A DNA stretch of 64,000 nucleotides from JADCRZ01 sp037718865 (GTDB taxonomy: Bacteria; Bacteroidota; Bacteroidia; Chitinophagales; Chitinophagaceae), in assembly GCA_037718865.1 (NCBI GenBank), contig JBBJMP010000017.1:1-64000 (forward strand). Reading direction: 5' to 3'. Positions 36,562 through 46,428 of the stretch are shown here, in pieces. Position 1 is the first letter of the stretch; each line of letters starts with the position of its first letter. The notes under the pieces were generated by a model. The model worked only from the letters and a program-made list of their open reading frames with translations, made no database searches and was not told where the DNA came from. The translations under genes were made by a program, and so were the position numbers.

Positions 36562-36662
36562 TATATCCTAAAAAAAGAATATATGATCAGTATCGTTGCC
36601 TATTATATGCATGAAGACTACGATACAGATGCAGTATACAAAGTATTTATTTGGACATCACT

Positions 36663-37085
36663 TTATGGTTCTAGTGGTTGCTTACTCGTTTTCCAGTATT
36701 CAAGAATATTTTGAATAGTCCGTTTTAAATCTTCGAATTGATTGTCTTTTATGAAAAAACCCTGTACTCCCAGGTCATATGCTTTTTTTATTTGTCTTTC
36801 TGATGCTTTATTTGACCAGTATATGAAGGGAATGCTTTTGTGGTTTAAAGTTGGATCTTTTAATATAATCTCCCGTAATTCAAATCCATTTATAATAGGT
36901 ATGTTTACATCACATATGACCAGTAAAGGCACTACTGGATCATCTTTCAAAAAACCGAGCAACTTATGCCCGTTTTCAAAAAAGCAGAGCTCATTGGCAA
37001 GTCCTAATTCACTCCATACATCTTTTATCAATTCCCAATCGTCAAGGTCATCATCTACAATAAACACGGGTGCGGTATCTTTCAT
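36663..37085 (-). CDS. Single-domain response regulator
   Basis: 140 aa from ATG 37085 (MKDTAPVFIVDDDLDDWELI); the open frame extends upstream to 37187, but that part is not receiver-like. It contains only a REC domain: acidic pocket DDD at 11-13, phosphoacceptor Asp59 (VICDVN), conserved Ser (IYWSNK) and Lys (FFIKDNQ). No output domain, so it acts as a phosphorelay or allosteric partner of a histidine kinase encoded elsewhere. Proteins like this are numerous in Bacteroidota. Confidence 0.88.
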   Translation of the reverse strand: MKDTAPVFIVDDDLDDWELIKDVWSELGLANELCFFENGHKLLGFLKDDPVVPLLVICDVNIPIINGFELREIILKDPTLNHKSIPFIYWSNKASERQIKKAYDLGVQGFFIKDNQFEDLKRTIQNILEYWKTSKQPLEP

Positions 37086-37540
37086 TGTAGTATTTTTATT
37101 TACAAAGATATCAATAAGCGGACCACGTCGTCTAGTACGTGAAATTACACATGTATTTCCATACCACGGTGTCCTATTGCCCGACACCTTCTACTACCTT
37201 GTTCGAAATGATTAAACAATATGTTGATTGGCATTTTAAAACAGGCCCAATTATAATTATTTGAGATGATTTGGATGACCAGAAGATTGGGAGCGTACTA
37301 TACTGCCCTTATCTGTCGACATCCTTATCTTGTACTCATCTTAACATTAAAGCGGCGGCAATCTCCTGAAATGCTCTTAACGCTTCCCCTTTTTCTTTTC
37401 TCAGCTTTCCTGCCTTGATAAATGTCTATTTAATTTCTTGCTATTTGTCATAGGAAAGGGCTTCTCCGCTAATGCACCTTTGTATAGTAAAAATTAAAAA
37501 ACATCATAGTAAAAACATCAATAAAATTAAAATCAACATT
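37086..37540. other. Spacer without recognisable gene
   Basis: No convincing ORF, RNA or repeat. The upstream extension of the response-regulator frame (to 37187) is the only long open stretch and is not supported by a receiver-like sequence. A+T-rich near 37490-37540, just before the decayed DUF6069-like gene. Confidence 0.5.
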
Positions 37541-37885
37541 ATGAGAAAGCTACTATCAGCGATAATATATTCCCACAGCCAAATGAACCAATGACGATAG
37601 TTCCGGTGATTATGGCATCTATAGTGCCTTCAATAATTGGAAGCGTGGTATTTTCTATTCGAAAAATTTACAAATAGGGGTTTTAAAATCTTTTCCATCG
37701 TTTCCCTTTTTCTAATGGTGTTTTCACTCTATAGTCCTTTTACAGTTATACCGGGAGTCACTACAGGCTATGCATTGGTGCTTTGTGTGATGCATATAGA
37801 AGTGCCTGCAGCATTATTGCACTTCATCTGTAGATCAAACAAACAAAACACAATAACACGTCTTATCAAACAATTTAAAAGATCA
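37541..37885 (+). pseudogene. DUF6069-like membrane protein remnant
   Basis: Pieces in different frames read MTIVPVIMASIVPSIIGSVV and KFTNRGFKIFSIVSLFLMVF, then SLYSPFTVIPGVTTGYALVL and CVMHIEVPAALLHFICR. The order of hydrophobic segments with a final MH motif resembles DUF6069 proteins (four membrane helices). The reading frame is broken at about 37645 and the first helix is degraded. Confidence 0.45.
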
Positions 37886-37889
37886 ATTA

Positions 37890-38513
37890 TGCCAAAAGGT
37901 TATTGGATAGCAAACTCAGATGTTTTCGACATGGAAGGTCTGATGAAATACAGACAATCAGCCTGTGTATCCACGACCGGTACAGCAAACTTTGCCGATT
38001 TGGCTGGGGGTTGGAGGAACCCCCGAGTCTTTTGTAAGAGCAGGTTTGCTGGGGCTGCCCTTAATGGTGGCCGTCATAGGCGGCGAAACGCATCGTTTCC
38101 AGCCATTAATTGACCTTTACCGACAGGCAGGCTTGCGTGCTGGACATCCGAAGGAAAAGCTTAGTGTAGGTCTGCACTCTTTTGGGTACGTAGCCGATAC
38201 CACTAACCAGGCTGTAGATGAAATGTACGCAGGATATGTAATTGCCATGTCGGGCAGCGTAGCTAGAAGCCGCGGCATACCCCATATTACGAAACCCCAC
38301 TTTGATGCTCAAGCGGGTCCGCGGGGCGCCTTCCTGGTGGTTAGCCCGGAGGAGGTTGCTCATAAGATAAAACGGCACAGCGATGCACTGGGCGGAATCA
38401 CGAGGGTTACTTTCCAAATGGATACTGCCAACTTGCCACATGATAAGCTAATGAAGTCTATCGAATTGATTGGCACACGTGTAATACCAATGGTCAAACA
38501 AAAAAAGTTATAA
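37890..38513 (+). pseudogene. Chimeric remnant: DUF1330 start joined to LLM flavin oxidoreductase C terminus
   Basis: ATG 37890 gives MPKGYWIANSDVFDMEGLMK, the start of DUF1330 proteins, for about 25 codons. From about 37965, in another frame, the sequence is the C-terminal half of a luciferase-like (LLM class) monooxygenase: YPRPVQQTLPIWLGVGGTPE, FVRAGLLGLPLMVAVIGGET and HPKEKLSVGLHSFGYVADTT. Its flavin-binding N-terminal half is missing. A deletion has apparently fused two neighbouring genes; neither part should work. Confidence 0.6.
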
Positions 38514-38593
38514 ACAAATAACCAGCAGGAATAGCCGGGCTTAGATTTGATAATCACCTAAATTTGGCGATAAGTCAAGAAGAATGAACAACT

Positions 38594-39262
38594 CATTTAC
38601 TCCCTTCAAAGTTCAAATTTGTTGGCTGGGGTAAGATAAAAGCATTTCTATATCTTTTCCTTCCCTTGTTGAAACTAAAAAATTCTTCAGAAGGTTTTGT
38701 CACAGGCACAGATTTATCCACTGTTTCAAAATTCAAATTGTCAAACCAAATCTGACCTGTCCCAATTAGTATTGCGCCGAACGCAAGTCCTGCAGCATTA
38801 GAAGGAACATCTAGAACCACTTCATATCTCTTCCATTCAGTTGTCCCCTTAATTGATCTATCATCCATATTGTCAAATGAAAGAACATTGATTGCTACTG
38901 AATCTCCTATTAGTGTTGTATCGGCACGATCAACACGCATCCAAAAGCCAGCCCAATCGGAAACATCTTTTGATTTCATAAACCCCGACATTTTAACTCT
39001 TTTACCAATATATCTGCCTGGGAGACAGCTTTGCATTAAACTACCAGTGCCATCGATTTATATTCTTTAGATTTAATCGTCGCAGCGTTTTCGCTGTTGT
39101 GTCCCATACTCTTACCTATACCCATTTCATATTTGTCGGGATTGCCGCCGGACTTATTCCAACCACTTGGTAAATCAACAACTAATACACCAACTACATT
39201 TGTGTTTTGCTGAGCAAAAGATAAAGAAACACTTATTGCCAGAAGCAAAGGAATTAATATTC
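38594..39262 (-). pseudogene. Secreted protein with carbohydrate-binding-like domain, frameshifted
   Basis: N-terminal part: signal-like ILIPLLLAISVSLSFAQQNT, then VVDLPSGWNKSGGNPDKYEM up to about 39045. The continuation is in another frame: GTGSLMQSCLPGRYIGKRVK, SDWAGFWMRVDRADTTLIGD and SFDNMDDRSIKGTTEWKRYE, with TGQIWFDNLNFETV near the end. One base is missing or added near 39040, and the expected ATG position reads ATG-TAA (a start then a stop). The beta-rich domain resembles those attached to some AraC-type and carbohydrate-binding proteins; exact function unknown. Confidence 0.55.
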
Positions 39263-39375
39263 TTTACATCTGCCCTGCATTCAGGAACCGCAAATAAAAA
39301 AAGCTGTGATAAAAATTATAAATTTTGACAAATAGGCAAGTTGTAGGCTCCCCTCAGAACCGGGCAATTAAAATC

Positions 39376-39648
39376 TTATAGCCGAACATCAGCGGATTTT
39401 ACGGAGTCTAAAAACGGCAGCTGTTCATCCAATGCCTGCCGAAGACTTTCCGTGAAGTCTTTTCCATTTACCAGCTCCCCTTTATGAATCAGGTTTTCGA
39501 TCGGATCTTTGATAAAAATGTGCTCAGCACCAAATCTTTCTACTAGTAATGGATTATCAATGGTAACATGATACTGGGTACCGTTTCCAGTATCGACTTT
39601 CTCTATAAGGGCATCGTAGTGAGTTTTTTCAAACGTGAATGTTATCAT
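39376..39648 (-). CDS. Hypothetical protein (90 aa)
   Basis: MITFTFEKTHYDALIEKVDT, then GNGTQYHVTIDNPLLVERFG and DSVKSADVRL at the end. Short soluble alpha/beta protein without signal or membrane part. No family recognised. It is divergent from the ATPase gene at 39846 with about 200 bp between them, so a shared control region is possible. Confidence 0.55.
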   Translation of the reverse strand: MITFTFEKTHYDALIEKVDTGNGTQYHVTIDNPLLVERFGAEHIFIKDPIENLIHKGELVNGKDFTESLRQALDEQLPFLDSVKSADVRL

Positions 39649-39845
39649 AACATACAATGTAACGATTTTAAAAGAATCTTACAAACCCGCCTGTTGGAAG
39701 GCTTTTTAAAAGAGACTGAATGAAATCTCTGGAGGAATTCGGTAACCGACCCACGTTACTTTTCGTGTCTCTTTCTAAATTGAACCATATAGCGAAGTAT
39801 TTTTCTTCCGGAATAAACATTTCTTAGTAATTTACCCCTGATTAT

Positions 39846-40637
39846 ATGCCCTTCATCGATTCCATTTCGGTAAATACGGGCAAACAAAATCCGTTTCCTT
39901 TTAATATTCCAGCCGTAAGATTTGCAAAGCAGATATCCCTGGACAAACGGGTCACTATTTTCGTGGGTGACAACGGATGTGGTAAATCTACTTTGCTTGA
40001 AAGCATTGCCTATTCAATAAATATACCCCTGATAGGCGGGTTTATCAGTTCAACGGCAGGTTTCGAAGCTGCAAGATTGCTCAAGCCTTATCTTGAAATT
40101 GAATGGACAAGAAAAAGTAACAAAGGATTTTTCTTCCGGGCAGAGGATTTCAGTGATTTTATTAATGCTGTCGAAAAAGAAAAAATGAAGATAGCCAGCG
40201 ACCTGAGTGAATTAAAAGGTCAGGTAGATCATTCAGTTATTGAGAAGATGAGTGAAAGCATGAATTACGCCCTTCGTGAAACGCGCAAAACATATGGGTC
40301 TGATATGCAAGCCTTTTCACATGGGGAGGCATATCTTGAAATACTACAAACGCGGATATCGGGTAAAGGAATCTATTTGCTGGATGAACCTGAAGCGGCA
40401 CTTTCTCCATTAAAGCAGTTGTCATTGATTGCTTTCATCCTGGAAGCAATAAAAAACGAAAACACCCAATTTATAATAGCCACCCACTCGCCGATACTAA
40501 TGGGAATACCTAACGCCACCCTTTACGAAATTCAGGACGATAATATGCAGCAGGTGAACTTTAAAGAAACTGAACATTACCGCATTACCAAAACTTTCTT
40601 AGACAATCCGGACTCTTACTTAAGACATTTGCAATAG
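39846..40637 (+). CDS. AAA/ABC-type ATPase (AAA_21-like)
   Basis: 263 aa. Walker A GDNGCGKST (41-49), a signature-like AFSHGEAYL (157-163), Walker B GIYLLDEPE (Asp180-Glu181) and H-loop His214 (IIATHSPIL). The arrangement is that of small ABC-like ATPases with a short helical insert (about 105-150). Proteins like this bind ATP as dimers and are found alone or with nucleases; no nuclease partner lies beside it. Cytoplasmic; role unknown. Confidence 0.85.
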   Translation: MPFIDSISVNTGKQNPFPFNIPAVRFAKQISLDKRVTIFVGDNGCGKSTLLESIAYSINIPLIGGFISSTAGFEAARLLKPYLEIEWTRKSNKGFFFRAEDFSDFINAVEKEKMKIASDLSELKGQVDHSVIEKMSESMNYALRETRKTYGSDMQAFSHGEAYLEILQTRISGKGIYLLDEPEAALSPLKQLSLIAFILEAIKNENTQFIIATHSPILMGIPNATLYEIQDDNMQQVNFKETEHYRITKTFLDNPDSYLRHLQ

Positions 40638-40819
40638 AGATTGCGGTTCGATTGTAAAGCGTCTTAAATAAGACATCTTAATCTTTCTGTATTTGCACGA
40701 GATGATCAAGAATAACGTGCGGGATGTTTTTTTAATTTGTTTAAAAGAAAGAAGAAGTATAAGTTAGCAATTCGAAATATTAAATTGGAGAAAAAGATAC
40801 TTATATATTTTTTTTTGCG

Positions 40820-41229
40820 ATGATTGCATGTTGTAATAGTGCGAGGAAAGTTAACAACCCTGTAATTAAGCCATCGGTACAGCAAAAAATAGTTATTTAC
40901 CAGGTGTTTACAAGATTGTTTGGTAACACGGATACTACGAATAAACCATGGGGTACAATTGAGGAAAATGGCGTAGGTAAATTTAAAGACTTTACTGATA
41001 AGGCACTTGATGAAATTAAAGCTCTTGGAGTTACACATGTTTAGTATACACAGGAGATTTGCAAATTCCGCAAGAAATTATTAAAGTATGGAAGTTAAAA
41101 AATGGTTTATATACGCTTGGGGAAGAGTTGTATGGAAGTATAAATCATAAAATGCATATTAACAATGGAATAGGAATGATGCAAGTTAGTATCGCCCCTT
41201 TGGAGTCTTTCATTCTAACGCTACACTAG
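40820..41229 (+). pseudogene. Alpha-amylase-family (GH13) remnant with large internal deletion
   Basis: The start, MIACCNSARKVNNPVIKPSV, with KIVIYQVFTRLFGNTDTTNK and LDEIKALGVTHV, is the opening of periplasmic alpha-amylases. At 41042 the frame hits a stop, and the sequence jumps to an amylase-like C-terminal domain: VWKLKNGLYTLGEELYGSIN, IGMMQVSIAPLESFILTLH and a stop at 41229. Several hundred catalytic residues are gone. The gene is inactive. Confidence 0.65.
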
Positions 41230-41299
41230 CAGTTATGCATACTCCTAATTATGAAAAAAATTCAGGTGAATATTTTTTAATTCACAAGGTAAATTATAT

Positions 41300-42259
41300 A
41301 TGCCATCACCTGGGTATAACTTACATGTAAAAACAAAATGGATCATCTTGCCGGGCTTACTATGCCTGGCTATACTAACGGCAGTTCTATATTTCCATGC
41401 GCCATCACCAATAATTGTTTCAAGAACAATCCTGATAAGTACAAATCACAATAGCCTTAGGCGCTTTTTGTCAGATGAGGTTAAAAGAGATATATGGTGG
41501 GCAACCTGTGTGAAGGCTAAACTGGACAAAACGATCGATATCATCCAATTTCAGCATTATTATTTAGGCAGTGTGATAAGTGTGAAAATGAAAGATGGCG
41601 ATAATTTAATTAACAGTGAAATGAGAATTATTCCTGCCAGTTCAAACTCTTCTTATCTTAAATGGCAATTTGCAGAACCCCCTATCAAAAATCCTTTTAA
41701 AAAGATTCAAAAGATTTTAAAAAGACATCGTATTGAAAAGGATATGCAACAAATCCTGTCTAGTTTTAAAGATTATACCGAGAAAATTGAAAACATATAT
41801 GGTTTTGAAATTAAAAATATACAGGTGAGGGATACACTTCTTGTTGTTACTAAATCCATTCTGAATGAATTCCCGACCACATCTTACGTTTATGATCAAA
41901 TAAGGCGTTTGAGACAATATATAAGCCGTCAGCAGGCGGAAGAAAGAAATTTTCCCATGTTATACGTTCAGAGAACAGGTGAATATCATTTTGAAGTAAC
42001 CATAGGTATACCTGTAAACAAGTTTATTAATGGTAGCCAGGCTATTGTTATGCAACGTATGATACCGGGATATATATTATACGCAGAATGTGCAGGTGGG
42101 CCTTCAACCATACGTAAGGCATTCAGTGAAATGGAGAACTATATGCTGGATTATCAAAAAGCGTCACCTGCTTCGCCTTTTGAGTTACTGGTCACCGACC
42201 GCCTTAAAGAATCGGATACGTTAAAGTGGAAAACAAAACTTTACTATCCCATCTATTGA
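41300..42259 (+). CDS. Membrane-anchored SRPBCC/GyrI-like effector-binding protein
   Basis: 319 aa. An N-terminal membrane anchor (WIILPGLLCLAILTAVLYFH, about 13-32) is followed by a SRPBCC-like part (SRTILISTNHNSLRRFLSDE ... SSYLKWQFAEPP). A C-terminal GyrI/AraC effector-binding fold follows (GEYHFEVTIGIPVNKFINGS, GYILYAECAGGPSTIRKAFS). Such fusions occur in Bacteroidota and probably sense or bind a small ligand outside the cytoplasm. It begins 70 bp after the amylase scrap and seems independent of it. Confidence 0.65.
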   Translation: MPSPGYNLHVKTKWIILPGLLCLAILTAVLYFHAPSPIIVSRTILISTNHNSLRRFLSDEVKRDIWWATCVKAKLDKTIDIIQFQHYYLGSVISVKMKDGDNLINSEMRIIPASSNSSYLKWQFAEPPIKNPFKKIQKILKRHRIEKDMQQILSSFKDYTEKIENIYGFEIKNIQVRDTLLVVTKSILNEFPTTSYVYDQIRRLRQYISRQQAEERNFPMLYVQRTGEYHFEVTIGIPVNKFINGSQAIVMQRMIPGYILYAECAGGPSTIRKAFSEMENYMLDYQKASPASPFELLVTDRLKESDTLKWKTKLYYPIY

Positions 42260-42376
42260 ATTGTCGCTATTGATATTTAAATTTTAACATATTTGATTAG
42301 ATGCTCTGTTTAACTTAAATTTAAGTATTTTATAAATTATTGTTAATAACATCTTCTATCCAATAAACTATCCTGT

Positions 42377-45300
42377 ATGACGAAGTTTAGTAAAATTCTC
42401 CTGTGTATATGTTTTATTCATTTGTCGTTAGCCACCTTTTCGCAAATAAAGAGTTAACGGGAAAAATAACTGATGATAAAGATGGATCTCCATTAGTGAA
42501 TGCCTCCATTTCGGTAAAAGGCACCAAAATAGCAACACAAACCGGATCGAATGGCAGTTTTACGATCTCTGTTCCTTCTTCTGCTACCACCTTAATTATT
42601 TCTTCTGTAAACTACACCAGCCAGGAAATAGATATAACCAATAAATCAACAGTTGAGGTTGCTTTAGCATCTGCCGCTACAAATTTGATGGATGTGGTGG
42701 TTATTGGTTATGCAACTGTTAGAAAGACAGACGTTACTTCCTCCGTAAGTAAGGTTACTGAAAAGGAGTTTAACAAAGGGCCTTTTCAAAGTGTAGATCA
42801 ACTGATACAAGGTAAAGTACCGGGATTAAATATCAATAGAAGTGGTAATGATCCCAACGCGGCACCCAGCATCATTTTAAGAGGGGTAGGATCATTTGGT
42901 GGAAGCACGGCTCCTTTTTATGTAATTGATGGAGTACCTGCATTAAATAATGAAATAATTAATTCTATTTCTCCGGATAACATTGCTTCCGTAGACGTAT
43001 TAAAAGATGCGTCCGCTACAGCGATATATGGAACCCGAGGTGCCAATGGAGTAATTGTAATTACAACCAAAAAAGCGATGGCCGGTCAGTCGTTCATCAC
43101 TTACAGTGGTCAGTATGGTGTTGACGAAGTTTCCAAAAGATTTGAGGTAGCCTCAATTGAACAGCTTAGAACTTACCTTGCTGCTAAAAACCGAACTATT
43201 CCCACCGCTGCTGATGATAAAGCCAATACTGACTGGCAGAAAGTGATAACACGAACAGGCCAGACTCAAAGTCATAATCTATCCTTTGGCGGAGGTAGTT
43301 CTAATGCCAGGTATATTGCTTCCATAAATTATTTTGATCAAAAGGGTGTAATAAAAACGAGTTCCAATAACCGGCTAACGGGAAGGCTTAATGCTGATTT
43401 CGCTCAGTTGAACAATAAATTACGTTTGGGATTGCAGTTGCTCGCGGGGCTTACTACCAGCAGATATGTAAATCCAAGTCAGGCTCTTGGCAATGCATTA
43501 AGATATTCACCAGCGGCAAATGTCTATACTTCAGAGGGTAAATACCGTCAAACCGGTCAGTTAGGGGATTATAATCCGCTTTCTTTACTGGAATCATTTA
43601 ATGATACAAAAAAAGGTACCACTTTTTCCGGAACAGCAACAGTGGCTTTAGATCTTTTACCCGGTTTGACTTATAACCTGACCGGTACCTATCAGAGAGA
43701 TCTGCAATATGGAAAAGTTTTTGCGACAGATGATTATCCGGATCAAAGTGGTTTAAATATTGCTAATGGCATTAACGGCCAAACCGGTTACCAGGCACGT
43801 CAGTATCAGAATTTTAACGAAAGAAAATTAGTAGAGACCTATTTAAATTATACAAAGACCTTAGGTTCAGTTAATCTTCGTGCATTAGCCGGTTATTCAT
43901 GGCAGAACGATCAGACAGATGGCTTTGGTGCAGCAACACAAGACATCATTTCCAGCAGTACCGGTGCTAATAACCTTGCTCTTTCAAATCCTTCGGCGGG
44001 CTATAATGGTGTTACTAGCTCTAATCTGGATAATGACCGTCTCATTTCTTTTTTTGGACGAGTTGAAGCAGGGTTTTTTGATAAGTATTTAATAACTGCT
44101 ACTTATCGCAGGGATGGTTCTAACAAATTTGGGGCTAACAACCGTTGGGCAAATTTCCCCGCCGCCTCCGTTGCGTGGAAAATAATTAAAGAAGAATTTA
44201 TGCAGGGTCAGGCATTATTTTCTGACTTGAAACTACGTATTGGCTATGGTGTTTCCGGTGAAAAAAACCTCCCTAATTATGCGTCTGTTTACCGGTATAC
44301 AAATAGTGGTTACGGCCGTTTCTATTATGATGGCGCTTTTGTACCTGCTATAGGTTTAAACAACTCTTTTGACCCTAATCCCGATCTAAAATGGCAGAGT
44401 ACATTTGTTTTAAATGGGGGTATTGATTTTGCCTTTCTTAAAAACAGAATAACCGGCTCGCTGGATTTTTACCAGAAGAATTCCAAAGATCTGTTGTATA
44501 GGGTTAACGTTGGCGCAGGCAGTATAGGAGCTGGTGGTCAACTTATCAGAATAGGAAGACAATGGCAAAATGTTGGAGAAGTGGAAAATAAAGGAGTGGA
44601 ATTTCAGTTGAACTACCAGGCAATCAGAGGCGATGATTTTAACTGGAATACCAGTATTAATGCGGCTTATAATAAAGGAAAGGTTATTAGTGTTACTACC
44701 AGTCTTAATGATTCTATTGATTATAGCTATATACAGGGAGCAGGTTTAACCGATGTTTTTACCCAAAGATTATATGCCGGTTCGGAATTAGGCGCTTTTT
44801 ATTTGTACGAATGGATTGGAACCGCACCTGATGGAAAGCAAATATTTATAAACGGAGCTAAACAAACAATAACAGGCGTAAGTAAATTGAACAATAGACG
44901 AGATCAGCAAGCTAAATTCGGATCTTCCATGCCTAAGTTAACTGTAGGCTGGACTAACAATTTTGGGTATAAAAACCTTGACCTCAGTATTTTTCTGAGA
45001 GGTCAGTTTGGCAATAAAATAATGAATCTGACTGCTTTGCAGCTAGACCGGTCTTCGGCTTATTATGCAGGGAAAAATATTCCGGTAAGGTTCTTAAACG
45101 AAAATAACTCGGAAGAAACTCCGGCTCCGTCTACTAAATATCTGGAGAATGGCAATTTTCTAAGGCTTGATAATATTACCCTTGGGTATAACTTGCCCAA
45201 ATTCAATTCCACATTAAAGTCGTTTCGTGTATTTGTAACTGTGCTCAATGCTGCAACCTTTACCAATTATTCAGGAGTTGATCCTGAATTAAGCTTAAAC

Positions 45301-45402
45301 TTTAACCAGGCAAATGATACCAACGCCTTAGCTGGCGGAAATGATTTTAATATTTACCCTAAAACCCGCACATATACATTCGGATTAAACATAGGGTTGT
45401 AA
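42377..45402 (+). CDS. SusC-family TonB-dependent transporter with frameshifted signal peptide
   Basis: ATG 42377 encodes a good signal peptide, MTKFSKILLCICFIHLSLAT followed by FSQ, but that frame stops soon after (IKS, stop). The mature protein continues in another frame (open from GTG 42403) as KELTGKITDDKDGSPLVNAS. One extra A in CGCAAATAAAG would restore SQNKELTG. Downstream everything is intact: CNA_B domain, plug with VVVIGYATVRKTDVTSSVSK and LKDASATAIYGTRGANGVIV, and the barrel ending in ...TFGLNIGL (about 1000 aa). As read, the protein would lack export. An IS1595 copy separates it from its SusD partner. Confidence 0.88.
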
Positions 45403-45422
45403 AATGAATGATATTAATTTAA

Positions 45423-46409
45423 TAGGGTTATCCATTTAAGTCGCATTTGCTTTATAGGCGTAGGGTTCATGTTGCATCATTCTCTCAATCAGCTTGTGCC
45501 AGATGGTTGGTAGAAAGTTTCTCCGGTTAAATCTGAAGAAGAATTCATCTAAATATCCGTTCATGAATCTTTCTGAACACTTATGATGTATACCTCTTAG
45601 CCATCCTTTCAAATTCATGATTAAATAATGCAATCCCATAAAGTTTTTCCCTTTACTTGAGGGCTTTTGCTTGATTTCAAATTCACTTTCCAGTGGCCAG
45701 TAACCCCTCCATTGATCCGTCTTAATCTGGGTGTTATCTTTGTCAATATATTTCTCGAAGAAAGGCTTAAAGCTTTCTGCACTGGCATCTTCAATCGTTT
45801 GTGCATAGGCTCGTCCTATTTTATCTCCTTGTACTTTTTCAACTGCCATCACTACCAGCTTCTTATCTCCCTTGCTTCTTCCGCGTTCGCCCTCATCTAC
45901 TCCCCCAATCATCAATTCATCCACTTCTACATGACCACTAAGAAGATGTTTGCCGCTGCTTGCCATTGCCTCCTGTGCCTTTCGTTTAAACAACCAGGAA
46001 GATTTTTGATTGATGCCGTATTCATTAGCCAATTCTATGGTTGACATTCCTTTTTTGCGCACAGAGATCCGAAAGTTAATCCCAAAAGCCTTCAGCAGCG
46101 GGATCTTCATCTTGTGAAACAATGTGTGTGCTGTGACAGATTCATCATACCCGCACTGTGTACATCGCAAATGAAACCGAGTCTTGCCTTTGCAGCTTTT
46201 CTTCCCATTGCAATTGCGGCATCGATAACCGTCATTCCATTTTAAATCAAACAGATACTGCCTGCAATCATCTTCACTTGTAAAGAACTTATTAAACTCA
46301 CTAATGGTGATTCCCTGAAACATACTCAAATATTTAGTACAAATATACTAAATTTATTAGCTAAGTTCTATTTCTTATCTTCGCTTTGCGCTCTATCTGG
46401 ATAACCCTA
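45423..46409 (-). mobile_element. IS1595-family insertion sequence, copy 2, between susC and susD
   Basis: 987 bp, with the same TAGGGTTATCC/GGATAACCCTA ends as copy 1 and target duplication TAATTTAA (45415-45422, 46410-46417). It sits 20 bp after the susC stop and 19 bp before the susD ATG, on the opposite strand to the operon. It probably blocks or weakens transcription of susD and the four genes behind it unless its own end supplies a promoter. Confidence 0.94.
45436..46329 (-). CDS. IS1595-family (ISXO2-like) transposase, copy 2
   Basis: 297 aa, identical to the protein at 12567-13460: zinc ribbon CRNCNGKKSCKG...CTQCGY, catalytic HVEVDELMIGG and IKTDQWRGYW. Complete frame, intact ends and near-identity of the two copies suggest recent activity. 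Confidence 0.93.
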   Translation of the reverse strand: MSMFQGITISEFNKFFTSEDDCRQYLFDLKWNDGYRCRNCNGKKSCKGKTRFHLRCTQCGYDESVTAHTLFHKMKIPLLKAFGINFRISVRKKGMSTIELANEYGINQKSSWLFKRKAQEAMASSGKHLLSGHVEVDELMIGGVDEGERGRSKGDKKLVVMAVEKVQGDKIGRAYAQTIEDASAESFKPFFEKYIDKDNTQIKTDQWRGYWPLESEFEIKQKPSSKGKNFMGLHYLIMNLKGWLRGIHHKCSERFMNGYLDEFFFRFNRRNFLPTIWHKLIERMMQHEPYAYKANAT

Positions 46410-46428
46410 TAATTTAAAATTAAATTGT

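Noticed and set aside
39846..40637. AAA/ABC ATPase as half of an OLD, Gabija or retron-type defence pair
   Set aside because: No Toprim, nuclease or RT partner lies next to it and the flanking genes are unrelated.
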